Source: Acidobacteriota bacterium (GTDB lineage Bacteria; Acidobacteriota; Terriglobia; UBA7540). Taken from it: a DNA stretch of 6,019 nt. Numbering within the stretch: the first letter of the stretch is position 1; each line of letters opens with the position of its first letter. Position numbers and translations under genes: made by a program. The notes beneath the pieces are model-generated. The model searched no databases and had not been told where the DNA came from. It saw nothing but the letters and a program-made list of their open reading frames with translations. The stretch is taken from assembly GCA_021780055.1 (NCBI GenBank), contig JAJXZM010000586.1:1-6019 (forward strand), read 5' to 3'. Below, piece after piece: positions 1 to 5,690 of the stretch.

Positions 1-373
1 GATGATCCGCCAGAAGCAAGGGCGCATTATCAACATGAGTTCGCAGGCAGGCTTTGTTGCGCTTCCCACGGAATCGGTCTACTGCACCACCAAAGCCGCA
101 ATCGCGCACATGACCAAATGCCTGGCGGTCGAATGGGGCAAGCACAACATCAATGTTAATGCCGTCGCGCCTACATTCATCTTTACGCCGGGGACAGAAG
201 AAGCGCTGGCCGACCCGGCGTTCCGCGCCGACACCATCGAGCGCATCGCCGCGCTGCACCGGATTGGCGAACCGACGGAAGTTACTGGCGCAGTGGTGTT
301 CCTGGCGTCTCCGGCGGCTTCGCTGATCACGGGCCACACCATCCTCATCGATGGAGGATGGACGGCCCGCTAG
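1..373 (+). CDS. SDR-family NAD(P)-dependent oxidoreductase, C-terminal half (5' truncated by window)
   Basis: This is the C-terminal ~123 residues of a classical short-chain dehydrogenase/reductase. The first complete codon is at base 2 and the reading frame is open to the window edge, so the ATG at 2 is probably internal. What is visible: the catalytic Ser in 'INMSSQAG' (residue 14 of the fragment), the Tyr-x-x-x-Lys pair 13 residues later in 'YCTTK' (Y27, K31), the 'NVNAVAPTFIFTP' strand and loop after the active site, and the C-terminal 'LITGHTILIDGGW' motif of FabG-like SDRs. The Rossmann TGxxxGIG cofactor motif would lie upstream, since family members are usually about 250 residues. Substrate cannot be told from this half; sugar/polyol dehydrogenases and 3-oxoacyl-ACP reductase-like enzymes share these motifs. 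The gene ends with TAG and converges on the hemoglobin gene 76 bases away. Confidence 0.93.
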   Translation, partial: MIRQKQGRIINMSSQAGFVALPTESVYCTTKAAIAHMTKCLAVEWGKHNINVNAVAPTFIFTPGTEEALADPAFRADTIERIAALHRIGEPTEVTGAVVFLASPAASLITGHTILIDGGWTAR

Positions 374-402
374 GATTCAGGGGGGAATGTCAGCAGGTTA
401 AA

Positions 403-427
403 GTGGCACGAATCGTGTCACCGATTC
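403..427. terminator. Overlapping inverted repeats between convergent genes, possible bidirectional terminator
   Basis: Two mutually exclusive hairpins share bases in the 76-base gap between the SDR and hemoglobin stop codons. The first (403-421) pairs GTGGCAC with GTGTCAC around a 5-base loop, with one G-U pair in plus-strand RNA. The second (410-427) pairs GAATCG with CGATTC around a 6-base loop. Reading on the minus strand, the first is followed by TTTAA. There is no long U tract, so an intrinsic terminator serving both convergent genes is plausible but not proven. Confidence 0.35.
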
Positions 428-449
428 GCATCAGAGGCGGCCCTTCTAC

Positions 450-839
450 TCATGCTTCCACGATTTCTCCGCGGTAGCGTTCGAACAGAGCTATGAATTC
501 CTGTTTTTCTTTTGCAGGGACCTTGAAGTTATCAAGGGCATCGGCAGTGTGCCGGAGGCTGGCTTCCCATTCCGCGGTGGTGATGCCGAGTCCGCCATGA
601 GACGTTTTCATGTCCCGTCCCATGTAAACGCAGGGGCCTCCAGCAAGCTCGCACATCTGGCTGACCAGCAACTCTCGACCGCGACGTGTGGAATCGTGGC
701 TGCGGCCGCCTCCAAAACGGGCAAACATGGGATCAGCCCGGAGACGGCGGAGAAACTCATCGACAATTGCCGCAATGGCATCATAACCGCCAAGCCGTTC
801 GTAGAGTGTCTTTCCCGATACCTGTGGTGTGGCCTGCAT
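450..839 (-). CDS. Group 1 truncated hemoglobin (TrHbN-like)
   Basis: A 129-residue single-domain 2-on-2 globin, normal length for the family. Truncated hemoglobins bind heme and O2/NO in the cytoplasm; group 1 members are linked to NO detoxification and oxygen handling. Visible signatures: N-terminal 'LYERLGGYDAI' (12-22), 'LRADPMFARF' (33-42), 'LAGGPCVYMG' (65-74), and the proximal heme ligand His81 in 'MKTSHGGLGI', the family's F8 motif. By eye, the B10 position after Phe29 is Leu30 instead of the Tyr found in Mycobacterium HbN, and the E11 region looks nonpolar, so the distal pocket may lack the usual hydrogen-bonding Tyr/Gln. A ~3-residue insertion (GGGRSHDS region, 43-50) precedes helix E. 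The ATG at 839 has AAAGGGG seven bases upstream (847-853). The start overlaps the stop of a possible small upstream ORF in a TGATG arrangement. Confidence 0.93.
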   Translation of the reverse strand: MQATPQVSGKTLYERLGGYDAIAAIVDEFLRRLRADPMFARFGGGRSHDSTRRGRELLVSQMCELAGGPCVYMGRDMKTSHGGLGITTAEWEASLRHTADALDNFKVPAKEKQEFIALFERYRGEIVEA

Positions 840-994
840 CAGATTGCCCCTTTCCGTTTCTCGTGATCTTGGCCCAGCTCGTCGAAGGTGTCAAGCCGGA
901 CGGCCCATGAGATGGAGCCGGATGATTGCATCCCGATGACAACTTGCAGCCCCGAACGAAAGGTATCGTGCTGATTGCTTTTGGTAAATGCCAT
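839..994 (-). CDS. Possible small hypothetical protein (51 aa) translationally coupled to the hemoglobin
   Basis: I do not recognise this product and the call is tentative. A minus-strand frame from the ATG at 994 gives 51 residues and ends in TGA at 839-841, overlapping the hemoglobin ATG by one base (TGATG), the geometry typical of translational coupling. The C-terminal part, containing 'VVIGMQSSGSISWAVRLD' and a charged 'DELGQDHEKRKGAI' tail, looks protein-like. By hand count, 27 of the last 38 codons end in G or C, more than expected by chance in this region. Against it: there is only a weak SD-like AAGAAA before the ATG, the frame stays open upstream to an ATG at 1087 that would collide with the divergent C45 gene, and a plausible hemoglobin promoter lies inside it. 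No signal peptide or membrane segment is evident. It could be a real small gene, a leader ORF, or chance. Confidence 0.38.
   Translation of the reverse strand: MAFTKSNQHDTFRSGLQVVIGMQSSGSISWAVRLDTFDELGQDHEKRKGAI
866..894 (-). promoter_or_regulatory. Candidate sigma-70-type promoter for the truncated hemoglobin
   Basis: On the minus strand a perfect -35 TTGACA (889-894) is separated by 17 bases from CAAGAT (866-871), which keeps the A2, A5 and T6 of the -10 consensus. Transcription would start near 859, leaving a ~20-base leader that contains the SD of the hemoglobin gene. The -10 is poor and the site lies within the possible small ORF, so one of the two calls may be wrong. Confidence 0.42.
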
Positions 995-1071
995 TCTGTT
1001 TCTTACGAAGCTGTGTTCCAGCTTTTCTTGGCAGCCAGATGAGTGGTACTCTAGGCTCCATTGTCCGAAGT

Positions 1072-1077
1072 GGAGGG
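1072..1077 (+). promoter_or_regulatory. Shine-Dalgarno GGAGGG that fixes the C45 hydrolase start at ATG 1082
   Basis: GGAGGG lies 4 bases before ATG 1082. An in-frame TTG at 1061 would add 7 residues but puts this SD inside the coding sequence and moves the twin-arginine motif away from the N-terminus, so the ATG is preferred. Confidence 0.75.
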
Positions 1078-1081
1078 AACT

Positions 1082-2509
1082 ATGCATCGAAGAGCATTCA
1101 TCAAGAGTTCATTGGCCGGTCTCGGCAGTGCGTTGCTGCTGGACGTCTCCTGCCGTTCAGCTAATCATCAACCGAAGCCGGACCCCAGGCTGAAGGGAGC
1201 ATTCCGCAGCCCGGAGAAAAACGGTTGGACGTTCGTGCATCTGGAAGGAACGCCCGCTGAAATCGGCTACCAGCACGGCTATCTGCTTGCTGACCGGATC
1301 GAAGACAGCATGAAGGTCACCATCCTGGAGCAGACGCACAATAAGAAATACGACTGGAATTTCTATCGTGACGCGGCAAAGAACATGCTGTGGCCGAAGG
1401 TCGAGGCGGAATACCGTGAGGAATTGCAGGGTATCACCGACGGCCTGCGCGCCCGCGGCAGCAAGTCTGACCTGTGGGACGTGGTTGCATTGAATGCCTC
1501 CATGGAATGGGACTACTACGTGAAGGAGTACGACAAGACCCACCAGACCGAAAAGTCCGCAGAATTGATGGTGCCGGAGCATTGCAGCGCTTTCGCAGCC
1601 ACCGGCAGTTATACGCGCGACGGGAAAATCGTGATTGCCCACAACTGCTGGACGAACTATCTGGATGGCGAGCGGTGGACCATCATCTATGACATTGTTC
1701 CCTCGCACGGGTACCGGATCCTGATGGATGGTTTTCCGGGCTTCATCCACAGCGGCGATGACTTTGGTATCAACTCAGCAGGAATTGCGATCACGGAGAC
1801 CACCATCTCCGGCTTCTCCGGGTACGATCCCGCGGGCATTCCGGAGTTCGTACGCGCCCGCAAGGGGATGCAGTATTCCAACTCCATTGACGACTACGTG
1901 CGCATTATGAAAACCGGCAACAACGGCGGCTACGCCAACAACTGGCTGATCGCCGACCACAAAACCAATGAGGTGGCGGACCTGGAACTTGGCTTGAAGA
2001 ATGTTACCCTTTGGCGTACCAAGGATGGCTGCTTCGTAGGCTCAAACTTCCCGGTCAGCCACAAGCTGGCCAGCGAGGAAACAAATTTTAATCTGAACGA
2101 CATGAGCGCAAGCGCAAACGCCCGTCATGTGCGTTGGAACCAGTTGATGGCCGAAAACAAGGGCAAAATCGACATGCCCATGGCGCAAAAATTTCTCGGC
2201 GACCACTACGATACTTTTGAGAAAAAGGTCGACCCCAACGAGCGGACCTTGTGCGGGCATGTGGACCTTTCACCGCGCGGATCGGGTACCTGGCAGCCGC
2301 CTTACGGCATTGCGGGAGCTGTGCAGAACAAGGGCGCGGATGCAGCCATGATTGAAAAGATGGCCCTCTCCGCATCAGCCGGCCATTGCTGCGGAATAGG
2401 TTTCAATGCAGCCCAACATCTGAAACAGCACCCGGAATTTGACTGGCAGGCGCCGTTGCTCCACGACATGCCTTCGGAGCCATGGGCTACGTTCACCATC
2501 AAAAGCTAG
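1082..2509 (+). CDS. C45-family / phospholipase B-like Ntn hydrolase, Tat-exported
   Basis: A 475-residue member of the N-terminal-nucleophile superfamily in the C45 acyltransferase / phospholipase B-like group. These proteins self-cleave ahead of a Cys, which becomes the nucleophile for hydrolysis or transfer of an acyl amide or ester. The likely nucleophile is Cys168 in 'PEHCSAFAATGSYTRDG', giving an alpha chain of up to ~167 residues and a beta chain of ~308. Family-like blocks follow: 'HNCWTNYLDGERW', 'LMDGFPGFIHSGDDFGINS', 'AITETTISGF', 'NNGGYANNWL', 'CGHVDLSPRG'. The N-terminus 'HRRAFIKSSLAGLGSALLL' is a Tat signal (Arg3-Arg4, Phe6, Lys8 of RRxFxK), implying periplasmic export after folding. 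Cys24 follows the hydrophobic core, but Asp at -3 is a poor lipobox, so lipidation is doubtful. Substrate is unknown: lipid acyl chains, acyl-amides or cell-wall-type amides are possible. It diverges from the hemoglobin gene and converges on RMD1. Confidence 0.87.
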   Translation: MHRRAFIKSSLAGLGSALLLDVSCRSANHQPKPDPRLKGAFRSPEKNGWTFVHLEGTPAEIGYQHGYLLADRIEDSMKVTILEQTHNKKYDWNFYRDAAKNMLWPKVEAEYREELQGITDGLRARGSKSDLWDVVALNASMEWDYYVKEYDKTHQTEKSAELMVPEHCSAFAATGSYTRDGKIVIAHNCWTNYLDGERWTIIYDIVPSHGYRILMDGFPGFIHSGDDFGINSAGIAITETTISGFSGYDPAGIPEFVRARKGMQYSNSIDDYVRIMKTGNNGGYANNWLIADHKTNEVADLELGLKNVTLWRTKDGCFVGSNFPVSHKLASEETNFNLNDMSASANARHVRWNQLMAENKGKIDMPMAQKFLGDHYDTFEKKVDPNERTLCGHVDLSPRGSGTWQPPYGIAGAVQNKGADAAMIEKMALSASAGHCCGIGFNAAQHLKQHPEFDWQAPLLHDMPSEPWATFTIKS

Positions 2510-2548
2510 GGGACCAGTCCCAACCATCCAAGAAAGTCATCATGCACT

Positions 2549-2579
2549 GCGAAGCTGGGAGGTGCGTCGCCGGCTTCGC
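2549..2579 (+). terminator. Strong hairpin after the C45 gene, candidate terminator
   Basis: GCGAAGCTGG (2549-2558) pairs with CCGGCTTCGC (2570-2579) around an 11-base loop: ten pairs including one T-G, which is a wobble in plus-strand RNA but an A-C mismatch on the other strand. This points to the plus-strand C45 transcript, whose stop is 40 bases upstream. No T-run follows, so it would be an atypical terminator or a 3'-end stabilising stem. Confidence 0.42.
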
Positions 2580-2598
2580 GGTGATGAACTTCCTTGCA

Positions 2599-3687
2599 TC
2601 ACTTCCCCTTGAACAGAAAAATGAGGTCGATGATCAGGATGATAACGATGGAAAGTTCCAGGACAAACGAACGTGCGTGCTCAAACTGATCGACCATAAA
2701 CTGGTAGAGTTCTCCCGCAGTTCGCAGTTTCTCATCCACCAGGTGTCGATAATCCGGAACGCCTACCTTTTCAGCCGCCATGCGATAAAGTCGCGCGTAG
2801 AACATGTCGCTCAGGAATTTGATGGCGTTGTCCGTCCGCTCCGCCAGTTCCATAACGTCCAATCGAATCATGTTCAGGCGTTCAGCTTCGCGTGCCAGGC
2901 GCCATCGGGCTACTGGCCCGCTATGCCGTTCAAGCGACCGGTAGACTTTATCCAGAACACGTGTCAGCAAATTGTCGTAATGGCGGAACTCAAGCAGTTG
3001 TGTATTGGCATACTCAAGAAGCTGGATAGTAGGGGCAGCGCCTTCAGCAGTGTCGTATACCAGTGCCGCCGTCCAGCCGACCACAAGCAAGTCGGAGGGG
3101 TAATACGAAAGGCTCGACTGCAAAATCTGCTGACGCTCCCCATCGGAAAGAAGGCGCGCCTCACCGCGGATGATTTGTGCGATCTCCAGGCCGTGATGTG
3201 CCAGCAATTCACCGGCTGTCGCAGACTTCCCTTCTGAGTCCTGCGCCTCGCGCAACTCGATGACGTAGTAATCTTCCGTCGACAGGCTGCCATAAGGCTT
3301 GACGAGTGCGCCGGCAACCCGCTGCAGGCTGCGGTGCACCACTTTCAGCGCCCGGTTTTCAATGTTCGGAGCAGCAATCCACTCTGCGGACAACCTCACC
3401 AGCGCGTCCCACTCACAGGCGAATGGCAATTCCATGTCGAGGCTGATGACGCCGTAATCGTAGTACTTGATTCGAGCTTCCAATTGCTCCCCGGTTTCAA
3501 GTCTGATCGGTTCGAGGGGCTCAATAACGGGTGGCAATTCGAAACGCACGTACTCGGGAGTAGGATGCATAAAGCTGGGCAGGCGCTCAGCAGGCGGGAC
3601 GCGGAGGATCGACTTCAGCCGCTCCAGATTGATGGAGTCCGCAACGTCGTATAGAAGCAATATCCGGAATGTTCCCTGGAGGGCCAT
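2599..3687 (-). CDS. RMD1/DUF155-family membrane-anchored protein
   Basis: A 362-residue protein of the RMD1 (DUF155) family. Eukaryotic members (yeast Rmd1, Rmd8 and Mrx10; human RMND1) include mitochondrial proteins tied to translation; the bacterial role is not established. Visible family features: N-terminal 'FRILLLYDVADSINLERLK' (7-25), 'YYDYGVISLD' (75-84), the most diagnostic 'LLVVGWTAALVYD' (200-212), 'LLEYANTQLLEFRHYD' (223-238), a long charged helical stretch (~240-340) likely to form coiled coil, and a C-terminal membrane helix (~342-358, ending 'LIFLFKGK'). That is a tail-anchored layout with most of the protein cytoplasmic. The start is the ATG at 3687, with GAGGGA six bases upstream. 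An in-frame TTG at 3750 would add 21 residues but lacks an SD. It is the last gene of the minus-strand trio, 150 bases below the PAF-AH-like gene, and converges on the C45 gene. Confidence 0.88.
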   Translation of the reverse strand: MALQGTFRILLLYDVADSINLERLKSILRVPPAERLPSFMHPTPEYVRFELPPVIEPLEPIRLETGEQLEARIKYYDYGVISLDMELPFACEWDALVRLSAEWIAAPNIENRALKVVHRSLQRVAGALVKPYGSLSTEDYYVIELREAQDSEGKSATAGELLAHHGLEIAQIIRGEARLLSDGERQQILQSSLSYYPSDLLVVGWTAALVYDTAEGAAPTIQLLEYANTQLLEFRHYDNLLTRVLDKVYRSLERHSGPVARWRLAREAERLNMIRLDVMELAERTDNAIKFLSDMFYARLYRMAAEKVGVPDYRHLVDEKLRTAGELYQFMVDQFEHARSFVLELSIVIILIIDLIFLFKGK

Positions 3688-3693
3688 AGCGGG

Positions 3694-3699
3694 TCCCTC
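3694..3699 (-). promoter_or_regulatory. Shine-Dalgarno GAGGGA that fixes the RMD1-family start at ATG 3687
   Basis: Minus-strand GAGGGA sits six bases before ATG 3687, and the protein from this ATG begins directly at the conserved N-terminal strand. This argues against the upstream in-frame TTG at 3750, which has no purine-rich stretch before it. Confidence 0.65.
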
Positions 3700-3837
3700 A
3701 CATTCAGAATGCCAGTGAACCTCAGGAGGGTCAAGCGTGGCAATTGACAAGACTGCAATAAACGCCGCAAAGAAATGCCAGCCGGAGGCTCAGCGATGGA
3801 CGGGTGCGTTGTTGCGGGATTGTCAGTGAATGCGAGG

Positions 3838-5124
3838 CTAAAAATTCGCTGGGCTCTGGCCAAGAGGCTCAAAGGCGCAACCCGACTCGGAGTCTGCCGC
3901 CGGCAGCCCCGGTGAGGGCCCGGCGAGCATTTTGTCAAAGAAGGTCCGAACGCAGGAAGCCGTTTCCGCAAGGGCTTTTGCGCCGTCCGCAGGGCCAAGG
4001 TAGCCCATCATCCGCATCCCCGGGCTATAAAAAACGGCAAGGTCCGTAAAATTGAAATCGTGCGTGCCCTCAATATGGGTTTTCCAGCATTGGCTCGACG
4101 CCCGGCAGGCATCTTGCATCTGCTGATTCAATTCTTCCTGCTGCCGGCGAAATCTTTGCACCGTGACGCTTGCCAGTGTTCGCTGGAGCCATGGAGGGCG
4201 AAGTTTCCAATCGCTCAGCACAAAAAGGAAGGGTTGGTCGATTCCCTTTTGCGATGCGTCGCCAAAAAGGTTTCCGTCGATGTCGACGGCTGCTTTGCAG
4301 CGAACGTCCTCGGAACATGCCTCGGCTGAAGCAGCGCCGCCGAAGGAGTGTCCAATCAATCCGACCCGCGCCAGATCCAGGCGTCCATAAAACCTGCTCT
4401 TCGAATCTGAATTCATTTGTGCCAGCTTATCCATTGCAAAACGGATGTCCGCAGCCCAGACTTTGACCATCTGATTGCCCGCCGTCCGTATGGCCGGCGC
4501 AGGGCCGCGCGGGAAGGAAGCCTCGGCCTGAAAGTTCGCCACGCGCCCGTCCGGGAACCGCACTACCGGCGCGCTGTATGTACTGGTAATCCCCAGCACG
4601 GCATATCCATGACTGACGATATCTTCGATCAAAGAAGTATAGTCACTGGGGAGGTTTCCGATGCCGGTGGAGAAAATCAGGACGGGGTACGCTCGCTGGC
4701 TTTGCCCAAGTGGGGCATCGGCAAATGCGTGGCCCCGAACACGCTCCGGTATCGTTACAGGCCGCCAGGGCAACTCTGAAGCCCAGGCCGAGGGAATATA
4801 TTCAGCGGGTTTTGATTGCGCCGAAACGCTAGCGGGATACCACAACCAAACCATCAACTCCCGATGCTTTCCAATGGAAGATGAGTAGGGATCGTCACGG
4901 TTCGGATCAGTCCAGTCGAAAAGGGACCGGCCAACCGCGTCAGGACCGGTCGGCCGCGGAAGAACGACATCCCGATGATCGCCAAAATGCACCACCAAGC
5001 CGAAAAGCCCAATGAACATCACAAAGATGAGAATCACCACCAGGACTGCAACGGAAACGTTCCTTAAAATCCTGATTCCAGATGAGACAGGTTGTTTGCT
5101 GAGGAAATCCGGTTGAGGAGCCAA
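3838..5124 (-). CDS. Membrane-anchored PAF-acetylhydrolase-like alpha/beta hydrolase
   Basis: A 428-residue alpha/beta hydrolase resembling the platelet-activating factor acetylhydrolase II family, which cleaves short or oxidised acyl esters from phospholipids; bacterial homologues are often called dienelactone-hydrolase-like or lipase-like. Catalytic elements in order: nucleophile Ser260 in 'GLIGHSFGGAASAE', the acid likely Asp283 in 'AAVDIDGNLFG', and His355 in 'IEGTHDFNFTD'. The oxyanion strand is 'YPVLIFSTGIGNLPSDYTSL' (146-165), and 'LMVWLWYPA' (90-98) is a typical early strand. Residues ~20-47 form one hydrophobic segment, an uncleaved anchor or signal, so the catalytic domain probably faces the periplasm. 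Four Cys pairs or singles (270, 276, 340, 346) could form disulfides there. The start is not clear: no ATG is in frame before the membrane segment, and TTG 5124 is the best choice, with CTG 5136 upstream and a stop at 5158-5160. It lies 100 bases downstream of the cupin gene. Confidence 0.85.
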   Translation of the reverse strand: MAPQPDFLSKQPVSSGIRILRNVSVAVLVVILIFVMFIGLFGLVVHFGDHRDVVLPRPTGPDAVGRSLFDWTDPNRDDPYSSSIGKHRELMVWLWYPASVSAQSKPAEYIPSAWASELPWRPVTIPERVRGHAFADAPLGQSQRAYPVLIFSTGIGNLPSDYTSLIEDIVSHGYAVLGITSTYSAPVVRFPDGRVANFQAEASFPRGPAPAIRTAGNQMVKVWAADIRFAMDKLAQMNSDSKSRFYGRLDLARVGLIGHSFGGAASAEACSEDVRCKAAVDIDGNLFGDASQKGIDQPFLFVLSDWKLRPPWLQRTLASVTVQRFRRQQEELNQQMQDACRASSQCWKTHIEGTHDFNFTDLAVFYSPGMRMMGYLGPADGAKALAETASCVRTFFDKMLAGPSPGLPAADSESGCAFEPLGQSPANF

Positions 5125-5224
5125 ATGTTCGTCCAGTCCAAGTGAAGTTTTGATGCTTCAAATCAGGGCGGAAAAGTCTTGATTAGGACCGCTATTCCGG
5201 CACCCGTCAAGCTTCCAGGTAACA

Positions 5225-5539
5225 TCAACCGCGCCGGTAGCCATAAAACCAGCGGGCTGTACACGTGCCACGGTTCCACACGCTGTGGCGGCCGCCTGCA
5301 GGAATAAGAACTCCCTCGCCCGGCCCCAGCACGGCGCGCGCGCCTTCCACTTCAAATTCCAGCCGGCCTTCTTTCACAACCACACGCTCGTCCGTCGAGT
5401 GAACAAAATCAAGCCACTGCTGCCCGGGAGGGTCCTCCCAAAGGTCGCAACTGAATCCGTCGCGGGCCCAGGCTTCTGCGATTGTTTGCGAATCCAGCGG
5501 CTGGCCTTGCGGCCAACGGTGAATCTCAAGCTCAGTCAT
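5225..5539 (-). CDS. Small single-domain cupin
   Basis: A 104-residue beta-barrel cupin, likely cytoplasmic. Motif 1 is degenerate: 'DFVHSTDERVVVKEGRLEF' keeps His47, Glu51 and Gly58. Motif 2 is a clean match to PxGxxHxxxN in 'PAGGRHSVWN' (Pro80, Gly82, His85, Asn89). A metal could be held by His47, Glu51 and His85, with the usual second motif-1 His missing. Small cupins of this type serve as metal-dependent isomerases or dioxygenases, or as sensor domains; the reaction cannot be deduced. The ATG at 5539 is chosen because GGGAGA lies nine bases upstream and a TATAAT box sits just before that. A longer frame to 5626 would start upstream of that promoter. It is the first gene of the minus-strand trio. 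Confidence 0.85.
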   Translation of the reverse strand: MTELEIHRWPQGQPLDSQTIAEAWARDGFSCDLWEDPPGQQWLDFVHSTDERVVVKEGRLEFEVEGARAVLGPGEGVLIPAGGRHSVWNRGTCTARWFYGYRRG

Positions 5540-5563
5540 GGTCAGGTTTCTCCCAGCCGTTCT

Positions 5564-5594
5564 ATTATAACGGAGTGGCGTCCCGGCGGGTGAA
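5564..5594 (-). promoter_or_regulatory. Sigma-70-type promoter of the cupin gene
   Basis: On the minus strand a perfect -10 TATAAT (5564-5569) is preceded by TTCACC (5589-5594, 4 of 6 to TTGACA) with a 19-base spacer, longer than ideal. Transcription would start near 5557, and the SD GGGAGA (5549-5554) would lie almost at the 5' end of the message, giving a short leader before ATG 5539. Confidence 0.6.
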
Positions 5595-5676
5595 CGTGCT
5601 GCCGAGAGTCTGGCGGCAACTCCCACGCCACGGTTTGAATCTGAGAATAAGGTGCTCGATCTCCCTGCAAATTCTG

Positions 5677-5684
5677 AAGAGAGG
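5677..5684 (+). promoter_or_regulatory. Shine-Dalgarno AAGAGAGG that points to a TTG start at 5691
   Basis: AAGAGAGG ends six bases before TTG 5691, ideal spacing. The next in-frame ATG (5751) has no SD and would remove the positively charged n-region of the signal peptide, so the TTG start is preferred. Confidence 0.6.
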
Positions 5685-5690
5685 TTTCAA

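Noticed and set aside
1061..1081. TTG start for the C45 hydrolase
   Set aside because: The SD GGAGGG falls inside this extension and serves ATG 1082; the Tat motif is correctly placed only from the ATG.
995..1087. N-terminal extension of the small minus-strand ORF to an ATG at 1087
   Set aside because: It would overlap head-on with the SD and start of the C45 gene and leave no room for either promoter; codon pattern there is less coding-like than in the downstream part.
1157..1750. A 197-codon minus-strand open frame inside the C45 gene
   Set aside because: It is antisense to well-supported family motifs and its product is unrecognisable.
2482..3237. A 251-codon plus-strand open frame antisense to the RMD1-family gene and overlapping the C45 3' end
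   Set aside because: It lies opposite a clearly recognisable conserved protein, begins inside the C45 gene, and its product shows no motif; it is a shadow of the high-GC codon pattern.
3688..3750. TTG start for the RMD1-family protein
   Set aside because: No SD is present, the added residues are polar and unlike the family start, and ATG 3687 has a good SD.
3781..3790. Ten-base GCCGGAGGCT also present near 551-560
   Set aside because: It is too short and GC-rich to be a meaningful repeat, and one copy lies in hemoglobin coding sequence.
3840..5100. Several plus-strand open frames of 75-120 codons across the PAF-AH-like gene
   Set aside because: All are antisense to a gene with an intact catalytic triad and give low-complexity Arg/Pro-rich products.
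5180..5215. Possible promoter for the PAF-AH-like gene with a TTGACG -35
   Set aside because: No acceptable -10 hexamer is found at 16-19 bases spacing.
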